Below, one piece after another: positions 33,506-45,829 of a stretch of DNA of 64,000 nucleotides. Under the pieces are notes generated by a model. It was not told the DNA's origin. It ran no database searches and saw only the letters and a list, made by a program, of their open reading frames with translations. The DNA is from Planctomycetota bacterium (GTDB taxonomy: Bacteria > Planctomycetota > UBA8742 > UBA2392). Made by a program: the position numbers and the translations under genes. How positions within the stretch are numbered: the stretch's first letter is position 1; each line of letters opens with the position of its first letter. The stretch is taken from positions 19,935 through 83,934 of the forward strand of contig JADLFN010000063.1 in assembly GCA_020845475.1 (NCBI GenBank). The letters are read 5' to 3'.

Positions 33506-34113
33506 GGCGCACTGGAAATACGCGCTCCCAACTGTCTGTCATGCACCTGCCCCAGCACTAGCTGCGCGCTGATCGCGCCGACGGTGGCCAGGAACATGTC
33601 CCATTGCGTGTCCCACACGTCGCCTTGCGTGCCGAGAAAGGCGTCGGCGGCGCTGCCCTGCGCCACACTGGTCCACCACTCGAAGAATTCATAGCAGGCC
33701 GAAAACGCGAGGCAGATCGAAGTCACGCAGAGGAAGAGCCAGCCGCGCCCGTTGATGGCGCGATTGCGGATCAAAATTTCGCGCGCGAGGATGGCCGGCT
33801 CAAAGCCCTGCATGAAATGACCGATACGGTCATAGTGGTTGCGCGAAAAGCCAAAGGCATCCTGCATCCAATAACCCAGAGGCACCTCGGCGTAGGTGTA
33901 ATGCGCACCCAGCAATAGCACCAGCGCGTGGATGAAGATCAGCACATAGAGCAACGGCGTCAACGGAAAGCGCTTGTGCGTCGCAATCAAAACGGGCACG
34001 CCCAGCAACACGGGAAACGCTTCAAGGAACCAAGTAAGCCTGTCGGCCGCCCCTATATAGGAAGCAACGGTGGCCAGCACGCAACTTGCCAACATGGCCA
34101 GCTTCAAGCGCAT
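33502..34113 (-). CDS. DUF2238 (YjdF-type) integral membrane protein
   Basis: 203 residues with about five TM helices. Signature blocks of the YjdF family are all present: HYTYAEVPLGYW, FGFSRNHYDRIGHFMQGF, LAFSACYEFFEWW and FLGTQGDVWDTQWDM. Function unknown in any organism that I recall. ATG start; the 180-bp gap on its 5' side (34114-34293) holds no gene, only a CCTGACCCC motif and the lipoprotein's leader. Confidence 0.85.
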   Translation of the reverse strand: MRLKLAMLASCVLATVASYIGAADRLTWFLEAFPVLLGVPVLIATHKRFPLTPLLYVLIFIHALVLLLGAHYTYAEVPLGYWMQDAFGFSRNHYDRIGHFMQGFEPAILAREILIRNRAINGRGWLFLCVTSICLAFSACYEFFEWWTSVAQGSAADAFLGTQGDVWDTQWDMFLATVGAISAQLVLGQVHDRQLGARISSAP

Positions 34114-34293
34114 GGCGCGAGCATAACAGGGTCAGCCCGCAACAGCGGGATCCGTTTTCCGGGCTAGGGCCATTTGGGCAAGAGCGCGCAAGTAGTTGCG
34201 GTCATTGAGCTTGAGCACATCAGTCTTTTCCTGACCCCAAATCAGCCGCGTGCGCATTTACGGCACGCACAGTACTCATTTCTCGGAGTCCTT

Positions 34294-36081
34294 ATGGTTC
34301 GCTCTTGGCGCGCTGCTTTGCTTTCGGTTGTGACGGTCCTTGCTTTGGGCTATCTCCTAGCCGGCTGCGGCGGCAGCGGCGGTTCCTCGGGCGCGGGGGG
34401 CGGCACCGTGGGTGGCGGGTTTGGCCCCGCCACGCAGCTTACAGTCACAACGCAGCCTGCCGGCGCCGTCGAGCTTGTCCCCTTCGGCACCCAACCCGTC
34501 GTACAAATCCGCGATGCCGCCGGCGTGCTCGTTTCCAACGACAGCACAACGCAGGTCACGGCCGCGCTTTCGGGCGGAACGGGCGGCGCAACGCTGGGAG
34601 GCACGTTCACAGTCACCGTGGTCAATGGTGTTGCGACGTTCTCCAATCTATCGGTCAGCCTTCCCGGTACGGGCTACGCGCTGACGTTTACGTCCAACCC
34701 TGCACTCACGCAGGCCGTCAGCGCCAATTTCAATGTCTCCGCCGCCAGTGCGGGCAGCGGCGTTGCGCCCTTTGTTCCGGCCAAGCCGGTGGGCGCGGCT
34801 ACTTACTATGTAGATGACAGCCCCAGCGCCAGCGACACCAACAACGGTACTTCTCTGGCAACGGCCTGGCGCACGCTGCAGCATGCGGCGAACCAGGCGG
34901 TTCCCGGCAACATTATCGAAGTCGCCGATGGCAGCTATGCGCGCTTCACGATCCAGAACAAGGGCAATGTGCCGGCGATTCCGCCCGCCACGCAGGGCAC
35001 GCCCATTATTTTCCGCGCCACAGGCAATGCCGCGATCATCAACAGCGGCACCAGCAGCAGCACAGCGCCAGACAACCGCGACGCCATCAAGATTACGCAC
35101 TGCAACAGCATCATCATCCACGGCCTGCGCACGCAAAATGCCTACCGCGCCGGGTGCCGCATCGATGACTGCTATTACGTGACCATCCAGGGCTGCGTGT
35201 TCTCCAACGGCGGCACCTGGGGCATCTTCACCGATTACAGCGATTATGTCGTGCTCGAAGGCAACGAGTGCCACAACTCGGGAGCCGAGCACGGCATCTA
35301 CCACAGCAACGGCGGCGATTACGGCATCATCCGCGGCAACTATTGCCACGACAACAACGCCAGCGGCATTCAGATCAACGCGGACCCGCGCGCTATTGAC
35401 CCGGGCTTCGGCTCGCGCGGCGACGGCATCTGCACCAACAATGTTGTGGAAAATAACTGGTGCCTGAACAACGGTGCCGCCGGCGGCGCCGGCCTGAACT
35501 TCGCCAGCATCCGTAATTCCGACATCCGCAACAACCTTGTGATCTGCAACAAGAACCAGAGCGGCATGGCCTTCTGGGACGACGACGTGCTCAACGATTC
35601 GCCCTCGCAGCCGGGCTATGGCTCGATGAACAACCGCATCTACCACAACACGGTTGTCATGCAGCCCGGCACGGGCCGCTTCTGCGTGACCATGATGAAC
35701 GCCAGCACGGGCAACAACTTCCGCGATAACATCTTCAGGGCCGGCGCGCGCGGCGTCATGACCTGGACGGCCGATTGCCTCACAGGCCTCGTAGAGCAAT
35801 ACAACCTCGTCAGTGCATCGGGCTCATGGCCGCTTTACCAGGACGACTCCGGCTCGCCCAGCTACGCCACCCTCGCGCTCTGGCAAGGCAGCGCCGCCGG
35901 ACGCGGTACCGGCAGCGTGCAAGCCGCGCCTATTTTCACGAACTCCGGCGCCAACGACTGGACGCTGACGGCAGCCTCGCCCGGCGTCGACGTCGGAACA
36001 AACGTAGGCGTCGCGACCACGCACAACGGCGGGACTAGGCCTCTGGGCGCCACTTACGATATGGGCTGCTACGAGAGGTAG
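34294..36081 (+). CDS. Secreted lipoprotein with Ig-like and right-handed beta-helix domains
   Basis: 595 residues from the ATG at 34294, with GGAG 5 bases upstream. A lipoprotein signal (LLAGC, lipidated Cys near residue 23) is followed by a Gly/Ser linker, a domain resembling bacterial Ig-like folds (residues about 45-145: VTTQPAGAVEL...VTVVNGVATFSNLSV) and a parallel beta-helix (about 180-520) with Asn/Gly-rich turns such as NNVVENNWCLNN and DIRNNLVICNKN. The end, GATYDMGCYER, is a common terminus of such proteins. It could bind or cleave polysaccharide; no catalytic residues can be assigned. Confidence 0.85.
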   Translation: MVRSWRAALLSVVTVLALGYLLAGCGGSGGSSGAGGGTVGGGFGPATQLTVTTQPAGAVELVPFGTQPVVQIRDAAGVLVSNDSTTQVTAALSGGTGGATLGGTFTVTVVNGVATFSNLSVSLPGTGYALTFTSNPALTQAVSANFNVSAASAGSGVAPFVPAKPVGAATYYVDDSPSASDTNNGTSLATAWRTLQHAANQAVPGNIIEVADGSYARFTIQNKGNVPAIPPATQGTPIIFRATGNAAIINSGTSSSTAPDNRDAIKITHCNSIIIHGLRTQNAYRAGCRIDDCYYVTIQGCVFSNGGTWGIFTDYSDYVVLEGNECHNSGAEHGIYHSNGGDYGIIRGNYCHDNNASGIQINADPRAIDPGFGSRGDGICTNNVVENNWCLNNGAAGGAGLNFASIRNSDIRNNLVICNKNQSGMAFWDDDVLNDSPSQPGYGSMNNRIYHNTVVMQPGTGRFCVTMMNASTGNNFRDNIFRAGARGVMTWTADCLTGLVEQYNLVSASGSWPLYQDDSGSPSYATLALWQGSAAGRGTGSVQAAPIFTNSGANDWTLTAASPGVDVGTNVGVATTHNGGTRPLGATYDMGCYER

Positions 36082-36162
36082 CCGCGCGTTGATTTTGTTT
36101 GCGCGCGCGCTAACGTTGCTCAACTTCGCAGCGGGTGCGAGGTGAACGGCAAGCTCGCGCAC

Positions 36163-36609
36163 ATGGCCATACTCGGCATCGGCACAGACATTGTTGAAGT
36201 CAAGCGCATCGAAAAACTCCTCGCGGGTAAGCGCGAGGAGTTTTTGTCTCGCGTGTTTTCAAGACGCGAAGCCAGCTATTGCGAGGCAAAAGCCAGGCCG
36301 GCAATCCACTTCGCCGCGCGTTTTGCCGCCAAAGAAGCTTTCATGAAGGCGCTGGGCACGGGCTGGGCCAAGGGCGTTGGTTTCCAGGATATCACGGTCA
36401 GCAACAACGAAGACGGCAAGCCGTCCCTGGAGATTGCGGGCAAGGCGCGCTTATTGCTCGATGAAAAAGGCCCGACCTGGCTGTGGCTCTCGCTCTCGCA
36501 CACGCGCGAGTTTGCCATGGCCGTGGCCGTGATCGAGTCAGGTGCACAGGGCAGAGTGCGGCAAACCATGCGCAAAGCGCGCAACACGCGCATTTCCTCG
36601 GAGCGTTGA
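36163..36609 (+). CDS. acpS: Holo-[acyl-carrier-protein] synthase
   Basis: 148 residues from the ATG at 36163; a GTG at 36142 is an alternative that adds seven residues. Transfers 4'-phosphopantetheine from CoA to ACP. Signatures: LGIGTDIVEVKRIEKL (metal-binding Asp), RFAAKEAFMKALGTG (conserved Glu/Lys) and LSLSHTREFAMAVAV. A basic tail of about 25 residues exceeds the usual 120-125. Its stop overlaps the next ATG (TGATG). Confidence 0.93.
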   Translation: MAILGIGTDIVEVKRIEKLLAGKREEFLSRVFSRREASYCEAKARPAIHFAARFAAKEAFMKALGTGWAKGVGFQDITVSNNEDGKPSLEIAGKARLLLDEKGPTWLWLSLSHTREFAMAVAVIESGAQGRVRQTMRKARNTRISSER

Positions 36610-37214
36610 TGGGAACTCGCCGATACGAACCCGATGTCGCCGAGTTCAGCGAACTCCAGCGCGCCTATTTATGGCGCGCGCTTTTGTACGGTTCGCCCGC
36701 GCTGATCACGATCTTGTTCACGTTCATCATCCTGATGGTGGGCTTGCTCACTCCGGCTGCGTGGTGGGTGCTGTTCCTGCTGGCGCTGCCCGCGTTTTTT
36801 GGCGCGTGCTTTCAACTGGCGCTGATCGTCATCGAACGACCCGCGCTATCTGTTGATGCTGTGGCGGTCGAAGTAGGCGATGGCGTGCTTCGCTTTGTCA
36901 ACGACGACGCCGGCACGGTTGAGGAAGTGCGCTGGAAGGACAACGCCGCACTCTCCATTGCGCGCAAGAACGATTGCGTCGAAATCACGTTTCCCAGCGG
37001 CCGGCGCTCACGCGTGCACTGGTTTGCCTACAGCGAACGCGAGCAACTGCTCAAAGACCTGATGGCGCTGAAGGAACCAAAGGCCGAGAATGCCGCAGTG
37101 GAAAGCAAGCACTCGGACGCGGCTTCAATCGGGCCGGAAGACGCAACCAGCAAGAATGCCAAAGCCACCAGGACATCCGCCAAGACGAAGAAGAAGCCCG
37201 ACGAAGAAGAATGA
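36609..37214 (+). CDS. Two-helix membrane protein with PH-like domain
   Basis: 201 residues from the ATG that overlaps the acpS stop. Two adjacent TM helices (about 28-52 and 55-80) are followed by a beta-rich domain (about 85-150; DGVLRFVNDDAGTVEEVRW, then SRVHWFAYSEREQLL) like small bacterial PH/YdbS-type domains, then a Lys/Glu-rich low-complexity tail. Family not identified. The linked translation with acpS may just be economy of space. Confidence 0.6.
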   Translation: MGTRRYEPDVAEFSELQRAYLWRALLYGSPALITILFTFIILMVGLLTPAAWWVLFLLALPAFFGACFQLALIVIERPALSVDAVAVEVGDGVLRFVNDDAGTVEEVRWKDNAALSIARKNDCVEITFPSGRRSRVHWFAYSEREQLLKDLMALKEPKAENAAVESKHSDAASIGPEDATSKNAKATRTSAKTKKKPDEEE

Positions 37215-37231
37215 GCAAGCGACAAAGTGAA

Positions 37232-37262
37232 CTGACAACTGATCCCCGCCAACCGATAACCG
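37232..37262. repeat. Short-period repeat before carB
   Basis: ACTGACAACTGATCCCCGCCAACCGATAACCG, an imperfect 7-8-bp iteration of the same style as those near 14156 and 20953, placed 6 bases before the carB ATG. Confidence 0.3.
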
Positions 37263-37268
37263 AACTCC

Positions 37269-40496
<3,228 letters not shown>

Positions 40497-40625
40497 GTAG
40501 ATCCAACCAGTCAGCGAGGTGTGAGAATTCTCGCTTTCGATTGCCTTTGCTAATGAACAAACTATGGTGAACTTGGATGTCTTGTTTTGCGAGCTGCGCG
40601 ACCCACTTCAGCAAGCAGGTGCATT
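40497..40625. other. 129-bp gap between carB and the receiver gene
   Basis: No gene. An imperfect hairpin, AGCGAG (40513-40518) with CTCGCT (40530-40535) around GAGAATTCTC, follows the carB stop but has no clear U-run. It might be a weak terminator. Confidence 0.3.
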
Positions 40626-41084
40626 GTGGCCAACAACGGCAAGAATAATCCGCTCAAACCCATTCTGCTCGTTGAGGACAACGACGACGATGTGGATCTG
40701 ATCCTGCACGCGTTCAAGAAGACCAACCTGGCCAACGAAGTGGTTGTGGCTCGTGACGGGCAGCAGGCCCTGGATTTTCTTCGCCGGGCGGGCGCCTATT
40801 CAAACCGGGCCGAGATCAATCCGGGCCTGGTCTTGCTGGATCTGAAACTGCCGAAAGTTGACGGCCTGGAAGTATTGAAGCAGATCAAGGCGGACAAACA
40901 CTTCCGCACGGTGCCCGTGGTGGTCTTCACGTCCTCGCGCGAAGAACAGGACCAGATTGAGAGTTACAACCTTGGTGTGAATGCCTTTGTGGTAAAGCCG
41001 ATGGATTTCAAAGATTTCATTGTTGCCATCGGCGAACTGGGGCTGTTCTGGGCTGTTTTCAACGAAGCGCCGCCCGCGAAGTAG
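40626..41084 (+). CDS. Single-domain response regulator (Rcp1/CheY-like)
   Basis: 152 residues from a GTG start at 40626, chosen because GCAGG lies 6 bases upstream and homologous receivers begin near here; a TTG at 40587 is an alternative. Receiver features: VEDNDDD (acidic pocket), phospho-acceptor Asp72 (LLDLKLP), Thr in VFTSS and Lys in VVKPMDF. The pattern VEDNDDDVDLI...AFKK fits the Rcp1-type family that pairs with bacteriophytochrome-like hybrid kinases. No output domain and no adjacent kinase. Confidence 0.88.
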   Translation: MANNGKNNPLKPILLVEDNDDDVDLILHAFKKTNLANEVVVARDGQQALDFLRRAGAYSNRAEINPGLVLLDLKLPKVDGLEVLKQIKADKHFRTVPVVVFTSSREEQDQIESYNLGVNAFVVKPMDFKDFIVAIGELGLFWAVFNEAPPAK

Positions 41085-41093
41085 CTCCGGCGT

Positions 41094-44000
41094 TTACCCT
41101 TTTGGGGGCGCGGGCACCACGCCAATGCCGATACCGGTGATCGAACCCGGCGCCATGAATCCCAGTGATTTCACGGTGCCTCGCTTCAACGTCAGCTGCC
41201 GCTCGTCGAACTCCCACTGGGCATAACCCGTTGCATCGCGCAGCGGCTTGCCGTCGGCGCCGAGTTTGAGCGCGAAATTGCCCTCGGCATCAAACTTGTA
41301 GCGCCGTAACACCAGTGTCAGGCTCTCGCCGGGCTTGCCGAGCAGCAGCGCATTCTTGATTGAAACCAGATCAATGACCCGGTTGCCGTTCACCGACCAG
41401 ATTACATCGTGTTCTTTGATACCGGCCTTGTCAGCGAGACTGCCCGAGAGCACCGCGTTTGCAACCACTACACCTTCCGACCTCGCTGCAACGGCGCCAT
41501 TCGAGTTCTTGACGATCTCATTGAGTTGGGCGACGAGGTCGGGCCAGCGCGCATCGGCGCGCACACCGGCCAGATCAGGATCCCGCAGAGCCTGGCCGAC
41601 GTCGCCAAAGCCGGCCTCGTACGCGCGTTTCAGCAAAGCTGCGCTGACGTTGAGCCGCGCGTCGCGCTCCGTGTTCCTCGCCGCCGCCGGCTGTGCGTTT
41701 ATCGCGTACTCCAGCTCGTTGCGATGCGCTTCGCTGTCTCCCAGGCGCTGAACCAAAGCGGCCTCGTACTGCCCGGCCAGGCGCGCACTGGCGCAAGCGG
41801 CGTCATACAGGCCCGCGGCCGCGATCTGCGGGTTGTCCAACTCGGCAAAGAGCGCCAGCGCGTCGAGGCAGAAACCGCCGGCCGCCAGCGCACGCAACAC
41901 TTGCCATTTGAGTTCCGCCAGTTCCTCCTTCAACTTGCTGGCCTCGGCGGCGCCAAGCATCGAGCGCACTTTCTCAAGGTCAGCCATTGACTGGCGTAAC
42001 AGCGCAACCCGTTGTTCCGGTGCGGCATCTGTGGACAGCGCGGCCCTGGCGCCAGCCCGGCCGATCAAGTCAAGCGCCGTTACGGCGTCTTGTCCCGCGT
42101 TCAGGCGCGCCCGCGCCGAGACAATGCCTTGCTCCGCTTTGGCAAGGCTCAGCGGGTTATTGTAATAGTGAGCGCCGTAGGGATTGCGGCGCTTGAGATT
42201 GCTGAGAACGTCGATGCTCTTCTGCCAGGCAACGCGCGCGGCTTGGGTGTTGCCGATTTCAAAGTACCGGTCACCCAGTTGGGCAAGTGAGTCACCCAGA
42301 ATCAGCGGCACGAGGAAATCAACGGGATTGCACTCATGGGCGCGGGAGATATCGGCCACGGCGGCGCGCAAGGCCGCAGTCTTGGCCTGCTCATCCAAGG
42401 CGGGCTGTGGGCCGGTGGTTTGCGTAATGGACGCTGACTTGCGGCGCTGATCCAGTTGCAGGTGCGTGATGCCGCGGTAGTACCACGCCTGCCATGCATT
42501 GGAATCGAGCTCAATGGCGCGGGTGCATGAGTTGATGGCGCCCACCAGGTCGTCGTTGCCGAACTCCGACTGCGCGCGCCAGGCATAGTTGCGCGGATCT
42601 CCGGGGTTCAGGCGCGATGCATGCGTCAGGTCGTGAATCGACTCCGAGAAACGGCCCCGGTTGCGCTCCAGCATCCCGCGCAACGTGAATGCTTCAGCGA
42701 ATTCAGGATTGCAACTGATGGCGCGCGTGAAGTCATCAATGGCACCGCTCAAATCGCCCAGATACGACTTGGCCTCGCCCCGATAGGTCCAGGTCTGGGC
42801 GCGGCGCGAGTCAAAATCGAGCGCAACGGAGAAGTCCGCCAACGCTCCATTCAGATCGCCGCCATCGCGGCGGCATAAGCCGCGCGCGATGTAGGGCGTG
42901 GGATTGCGCGGATCGAGGTCAACGCTGCGCGTGAAATCGGCCATGGCGCGGTCAATGTCACCCATTTGCCGCAGGCAATTGCCGCGAGCGACGAGCGCCC
43001 GGGCCAGTTGCGAACTGTTCATGTCTATGGCGGCGCTGAGATCCTGGAGCGCCCCTTCGAAATCGCCCTTGGCGCGTCTGGCAAACGAGCGGGCAATCAG
43101 CAACAGATCCTGTTTGGGATCGAGCGCCAGTCCGCTGGTGCAATCTGCAATTGCGCCCTCGAAGTCGCCGCGGGCGCGCCGGGCCAGTGAGCGCTTGTGG
43201 AACTCCGTGGCCGTGGCCGGCTTGAGGGCGGACAATGGCAGGGGTACGAGCGCAAACTTCTTCTCGACGTTCTCCCAGATGTAATTGAACCGGTAACGCC
43301 CGATTTCGGCCAGCGGCTCAAAGGCCTCGGGGCTGCGCGTTTCGCACAGGGCCAGGCCGCACTCTACCAGCAGCTCCGGCTCCTTAATGACCGGCAAGAA
43401 CCTGGCCAGCACCGGTACGGATTCTGAGGGCAGGTCAATGCGCCCCAGCACTCTCAGCACCAGGCGCACCGTATCGTGCTCCGCCGCCGTCCACTCATTG
43501 TTGCCCGCCTCGGCGCGCGCCTGCATGGGTGCTAGCGCCTGGGACAGCAATGTCACCGTCTGGGAGTCACGAAGCGCCGCCAGCTGATTGACGTAGTCCG
43601 CCAGCGCCGGCGCGTCCTTGGGGCGCTCAGGCCGCTGCAACCCCGCTGCAACATCCGCCAACGCCGCCTCAACGGCGGCGCGGTGCACGCCCAGTTGGCG
43701 CTTGCCCGCGTCAAGCACGGCCTGCTTCTCGCGCTGGTTTTCGCCGCTGCTGACGCCGCCCAGGATGTACACGCTGAGGGCAAAATCACCACTGTAAACG
43801 GCCAACTTTGCCGTGAGGATGCGTATGCGTTCAAGTTCGCGCGCATCGGCCAATACGTCGATTCCCGCTGCCTCGGGAAGCGCAGCTGTGTCCGCGCCGG
43901 AAAGGAGGGCAAGCAGGTTCTCTTTGGCGGAAATGTAACCCACCAGTGAGGCCAGCAGTACCTGGTTCTCACGCAGTTCGGCCGCGCCCAGGGATCGGCC

Positions 44001-45779
44001 CTCGGCGCTGCTTTCGTAGCGCGCAACGCGCTCGCGGGCGTCGTCAGAGAGCGGGCCGAGGCGAATGCCTTCGGAGGTCTTGCGCAGCGCCTTGATCGTG
44101 TGCGCACGCTCGCGTAACTCCTGCTCGCGCCGTTTCTGCGCGGCCACGGTCAGTTCGCGCTCACGCTGCTTCTCACGCTGCGCGGCTTCGAGCGCCAATG
44201 CCGCCGTATCGCGCGCTTCTTCTGCGCCGCGGCGCGCGGCCTGCGCCAGCACGGTTTCATTGAGCAGGGTGCCGGCAGCATAGATGCCTCCTGCAAGCAC
44301 GAGTAGCGCGCCGATAGCGATCACGGCCACGGTGGCTTTGTGGCGCTTGACGTAGCGCGCAAGCAGCTCGCGTGCGGAATATTGGTAAACGGAAAGGCTG
44401 CGCCCCTCTCGGAACGCCTGCACCTGGAGTGAAAACTCCATGGCGCTCCGGAAACGATCCTTCTTGTCGCGGGCCATGGCCTTTTCGCAGACGGCCACCA
44501 GCTCACGCGGCGCGAACCGGTTCTTTCCCTGAATCGGCGCCGGCGGCGATGTCAGCATCGCCTGCAGCACGAGGCCCGCTGTAGGCCCCTCGTAGGGCGG
44601 CGTGCCTGCAAGTATCTCGTAAAGCACGCTGCCCAGTGAGTAGATGTCGCTCTTTTCGTCGACTTCTTCCTGATCGCCCCGGCCCTGCTCGGGCGGCATG
44701 TAGGCCGGTGTTCCAATGATGTAGCCGTCCTGGGTCTTGCTGGCGTCGGCGGATTCGCGCAGCGAATCACTGATGTTGCGCTCCTTGGGCCGGTTCTTGA
44801 CCGCGAAGTCCTTCTGGTTCTTCACACGCGCCAGGCCCCAGTCAAGTAGCATGGTTTCGCCGAAGTCGCCGAGCATGACATTCTCGGGCTTGATGTCGCG
44901 GTGGATCACGCCGCGCGAGTGGGCAAAGGCGATTGCATTGCACATGGCCACGAACGCATCCAGCAGTTTCAGGCGTTCTTGGTTCTTTTGTTCGTCGGAG
45001 AGCTTTTCGTCCTTGCGAATTTCGCGCAGACGTGCAGCCATGGTTTTCCCGCGCACGTACTTCATCGTGTAGTAAACGCTGGAGTCGTCGCGCTCACCGA
45101 TTTCATACACCGGCACGATATTGGGGTGCTCAAGCTGCCCGGTGACCTTGGCTTCGCGCAGGAAGCGCTCGCCGGTTTCGTCGGTTTCTGCGCCGCCCGC
45201 GCTGCCCATGGCGCGCGTGCCAACGCGCGTGCCCCCGCTGACCAGTTCCGGCAAAAGCTCCTTGAGCGCAACGTCGCGCCCGACATCCAGGTCGCGCGAA
45301 AGCAGGATGCGCCCCATGCCGCCGCGCGCGAACTCGCGCTTGATTTCGTAGCGCGCAGCATCCTGCACCAGGCGCGAACGAATGGGTGCAGCGCCGCCCG
45401 GCCCGCCGCCCCCGCCGCCCTCAAGAGAGAGCAGTGTGCGCGTATCAAGCGAAATGCCGGACTGCGGCGCTTCTTCGGGGAACTCCAGAGACATCGGCGA
45501 AGAATCGCCGGCCTCGGCCGGCTCAAACACGCTGACCGCGCGCGCCACACGATCGCCATCGGAAAGCAGCGCCGTGAGGCGCTCATCTTCGTCGGCGTCG
45601 TCCTTGAACGGGTTTTGTGTGCTCGCGACCTGGGGCGGAAGATGCGCGTGCAATTCCGTCAGCATTTCCCCCGGGTCAACGCCAGCCAGCTTGAGAATCG
45701 CAACGGCCTGCTCCGCCGTGAGCTGGCCCAGGCGCACAGCCTTCAAGGTCGCGATGATGGTTTTGCGCGGTTCGTCCAC
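41094..45779 (-). CDS. Large membrane-anchored Ser/Thr kinase with TPR and PDZ regions
   Basis: 1561 residues. A small helical N-terminus (1-55) and an acidic linker with a Gly run (121-130) lead to the kinase domain (145-455): ARGGMG 151-156, Lys173 (VALKE), HRDIKPEN with Asp295, DWG 313-315 replacing DFG, GTPAYMPPEQ near 356. One TM helix (482-505) is followed by a coiled coil (515-560), a helical region, seven TPR units (about 858-1100; GDFEGAIADCTSGLALDP style) and a C-terminal PDZ domain (about 1437-1497; LSGSLADKAGIKEHDVIWSVNG). Inside-facing kinase and outside-facing TPR/PDZ suggest an envelope sensor. It follows a TPR gene by 50 bp on the same strand. Substrates unknown. Confidence 0.92.
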   Translation of the reverse strand: MDEPRKTIIATLKAVRLGQLTAEQAVAILKLAGVDPGEMLTELHAHLPPQVASTQNPFKDDADEDERLTALLSDGDRVARAVSVFEPAEAGDSSPMSLEFPEEAPQSGISLDTRTLLSLEGGGGGGPGGAAPIRSRLVQDAARYEIKREFARGGMGRILLSRDLDVGRDVALKELLPELVSGGTRVGTRAMGSAGGAETDETGERFLREAKVTGQLEHPNIVPVYEIGERDDSSVYYTMKYVRGKTMAARLREIRKDEKLSDEQKNQERLKLLDAFVAMCNAIAFAHSRGVIHRDIKPENVMLGDFGETMLLDWGLARVKNQKDFAVKNRPKERNISDSLRESADASKTQDGYIIGTPAYMPPEQGRGDQEEVDEKSDIYSLGSVLYEILAGTPPYEGPTAGLVLQAMLTSPPAPIQGKNRFAPRELVAVCEKAMARDKKDRFRSAMEFSLQVQAFREGRSLSVYQYSARELLARYVKRHKATVAVIAIGALLVLAGGIYAAGTLLNETVLAQAARRGAEEARDTAALALEAAQREKQRERELTVAAQKRREQELRERAHTIKALRKTSEGIRLGPLSDDARERVARYESSAEGRSLGAAELRENQVLLASLVGYISAKENLLALLSGADTAALPEAAGIDVLADARELERIRILTAKLAVYSGDFALSVYILGGVSSGENQREKQAVLDAGKRQLGVHRAAVEAALADVAAGLQRPERPKDAPALADYVNQLAALRDSQTVTLLSQALAPMQARAEAGNNEWTAAEHDTVRLVLRVLGRIDLPSESVPVLARFLPVIKEPELLVECGLALCETRSPEAFEPLAEIGRYRFNYIWENVEKKFALVPLPLSALKPATATEFHKRSLARRARGDFEGAIADCTSGLALDPKQDLLLIARSFARRAKGDFEGALQDLSAAIDMNSSQLARALVARGNCLRQMGDIDRAMADFTRSVDLDPRNPTPYIARGLCRRDGGDLNGALADFSVALDFDSRRAQTWTYRGEAKSYLGDLSGAIDDFTRAISCNPEFAEAFTLRGMLERNRGRFSESIHDLTHASRLNPGDPRNYAWRAQSEFGNDDLVGAINSCTRAIELDSNAWQAWYYRGITHLQLDQRRKSASITQTTGPQPALDEQAKTAALRAAVADISRAHECNPVDFLVPLILGDSLAQLGDRYFEIGNTQAARVAWQKSIDVLSNLKRRNPYGAHYYNNPLSLAKAEQGIVSARARLNAGQDAVTALDLIGRAGARAALSTDAAPEQRVALLRQSMADLEKVRSMLGAAEASKLKEELAELKWQVLRALAAGGFCLDALALFAELDNPQIAAAGLYDAACASARLAGQYEAALVQRLGDSEAHRNELEYAINAQPAAARNTERDARLNVSAALLKRAYEAGFGDVGQALRDPDLAGVRADARWPDLVAQLNEIVKNSNGAVAARSEGVVVANAVLSGSLADKAGIKEHDVIWSVNGNRVIDLVSIKNALLLGKPGESLTLVLRRYKFDAEGNFALKLGADGKPLRDATGYAQWEFDERQLTLKRGTVKSLGFMAPGSITGIGIGVVPAPPKG

Positions 45780-45829
45780 GGGGCGCGGATTCTATCAGCG
45801 AATCTCTGTTTTTGAACGCGTGGTCGAGT

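Noticed and set aside
34648..35799. 383-codon minus-strand open frame opposite the beta-helix lipoprotein
   Set aside because: Ala/Val-rich with no motifs; mirror of the Asn/Gly/Ala-rich beta-helix.
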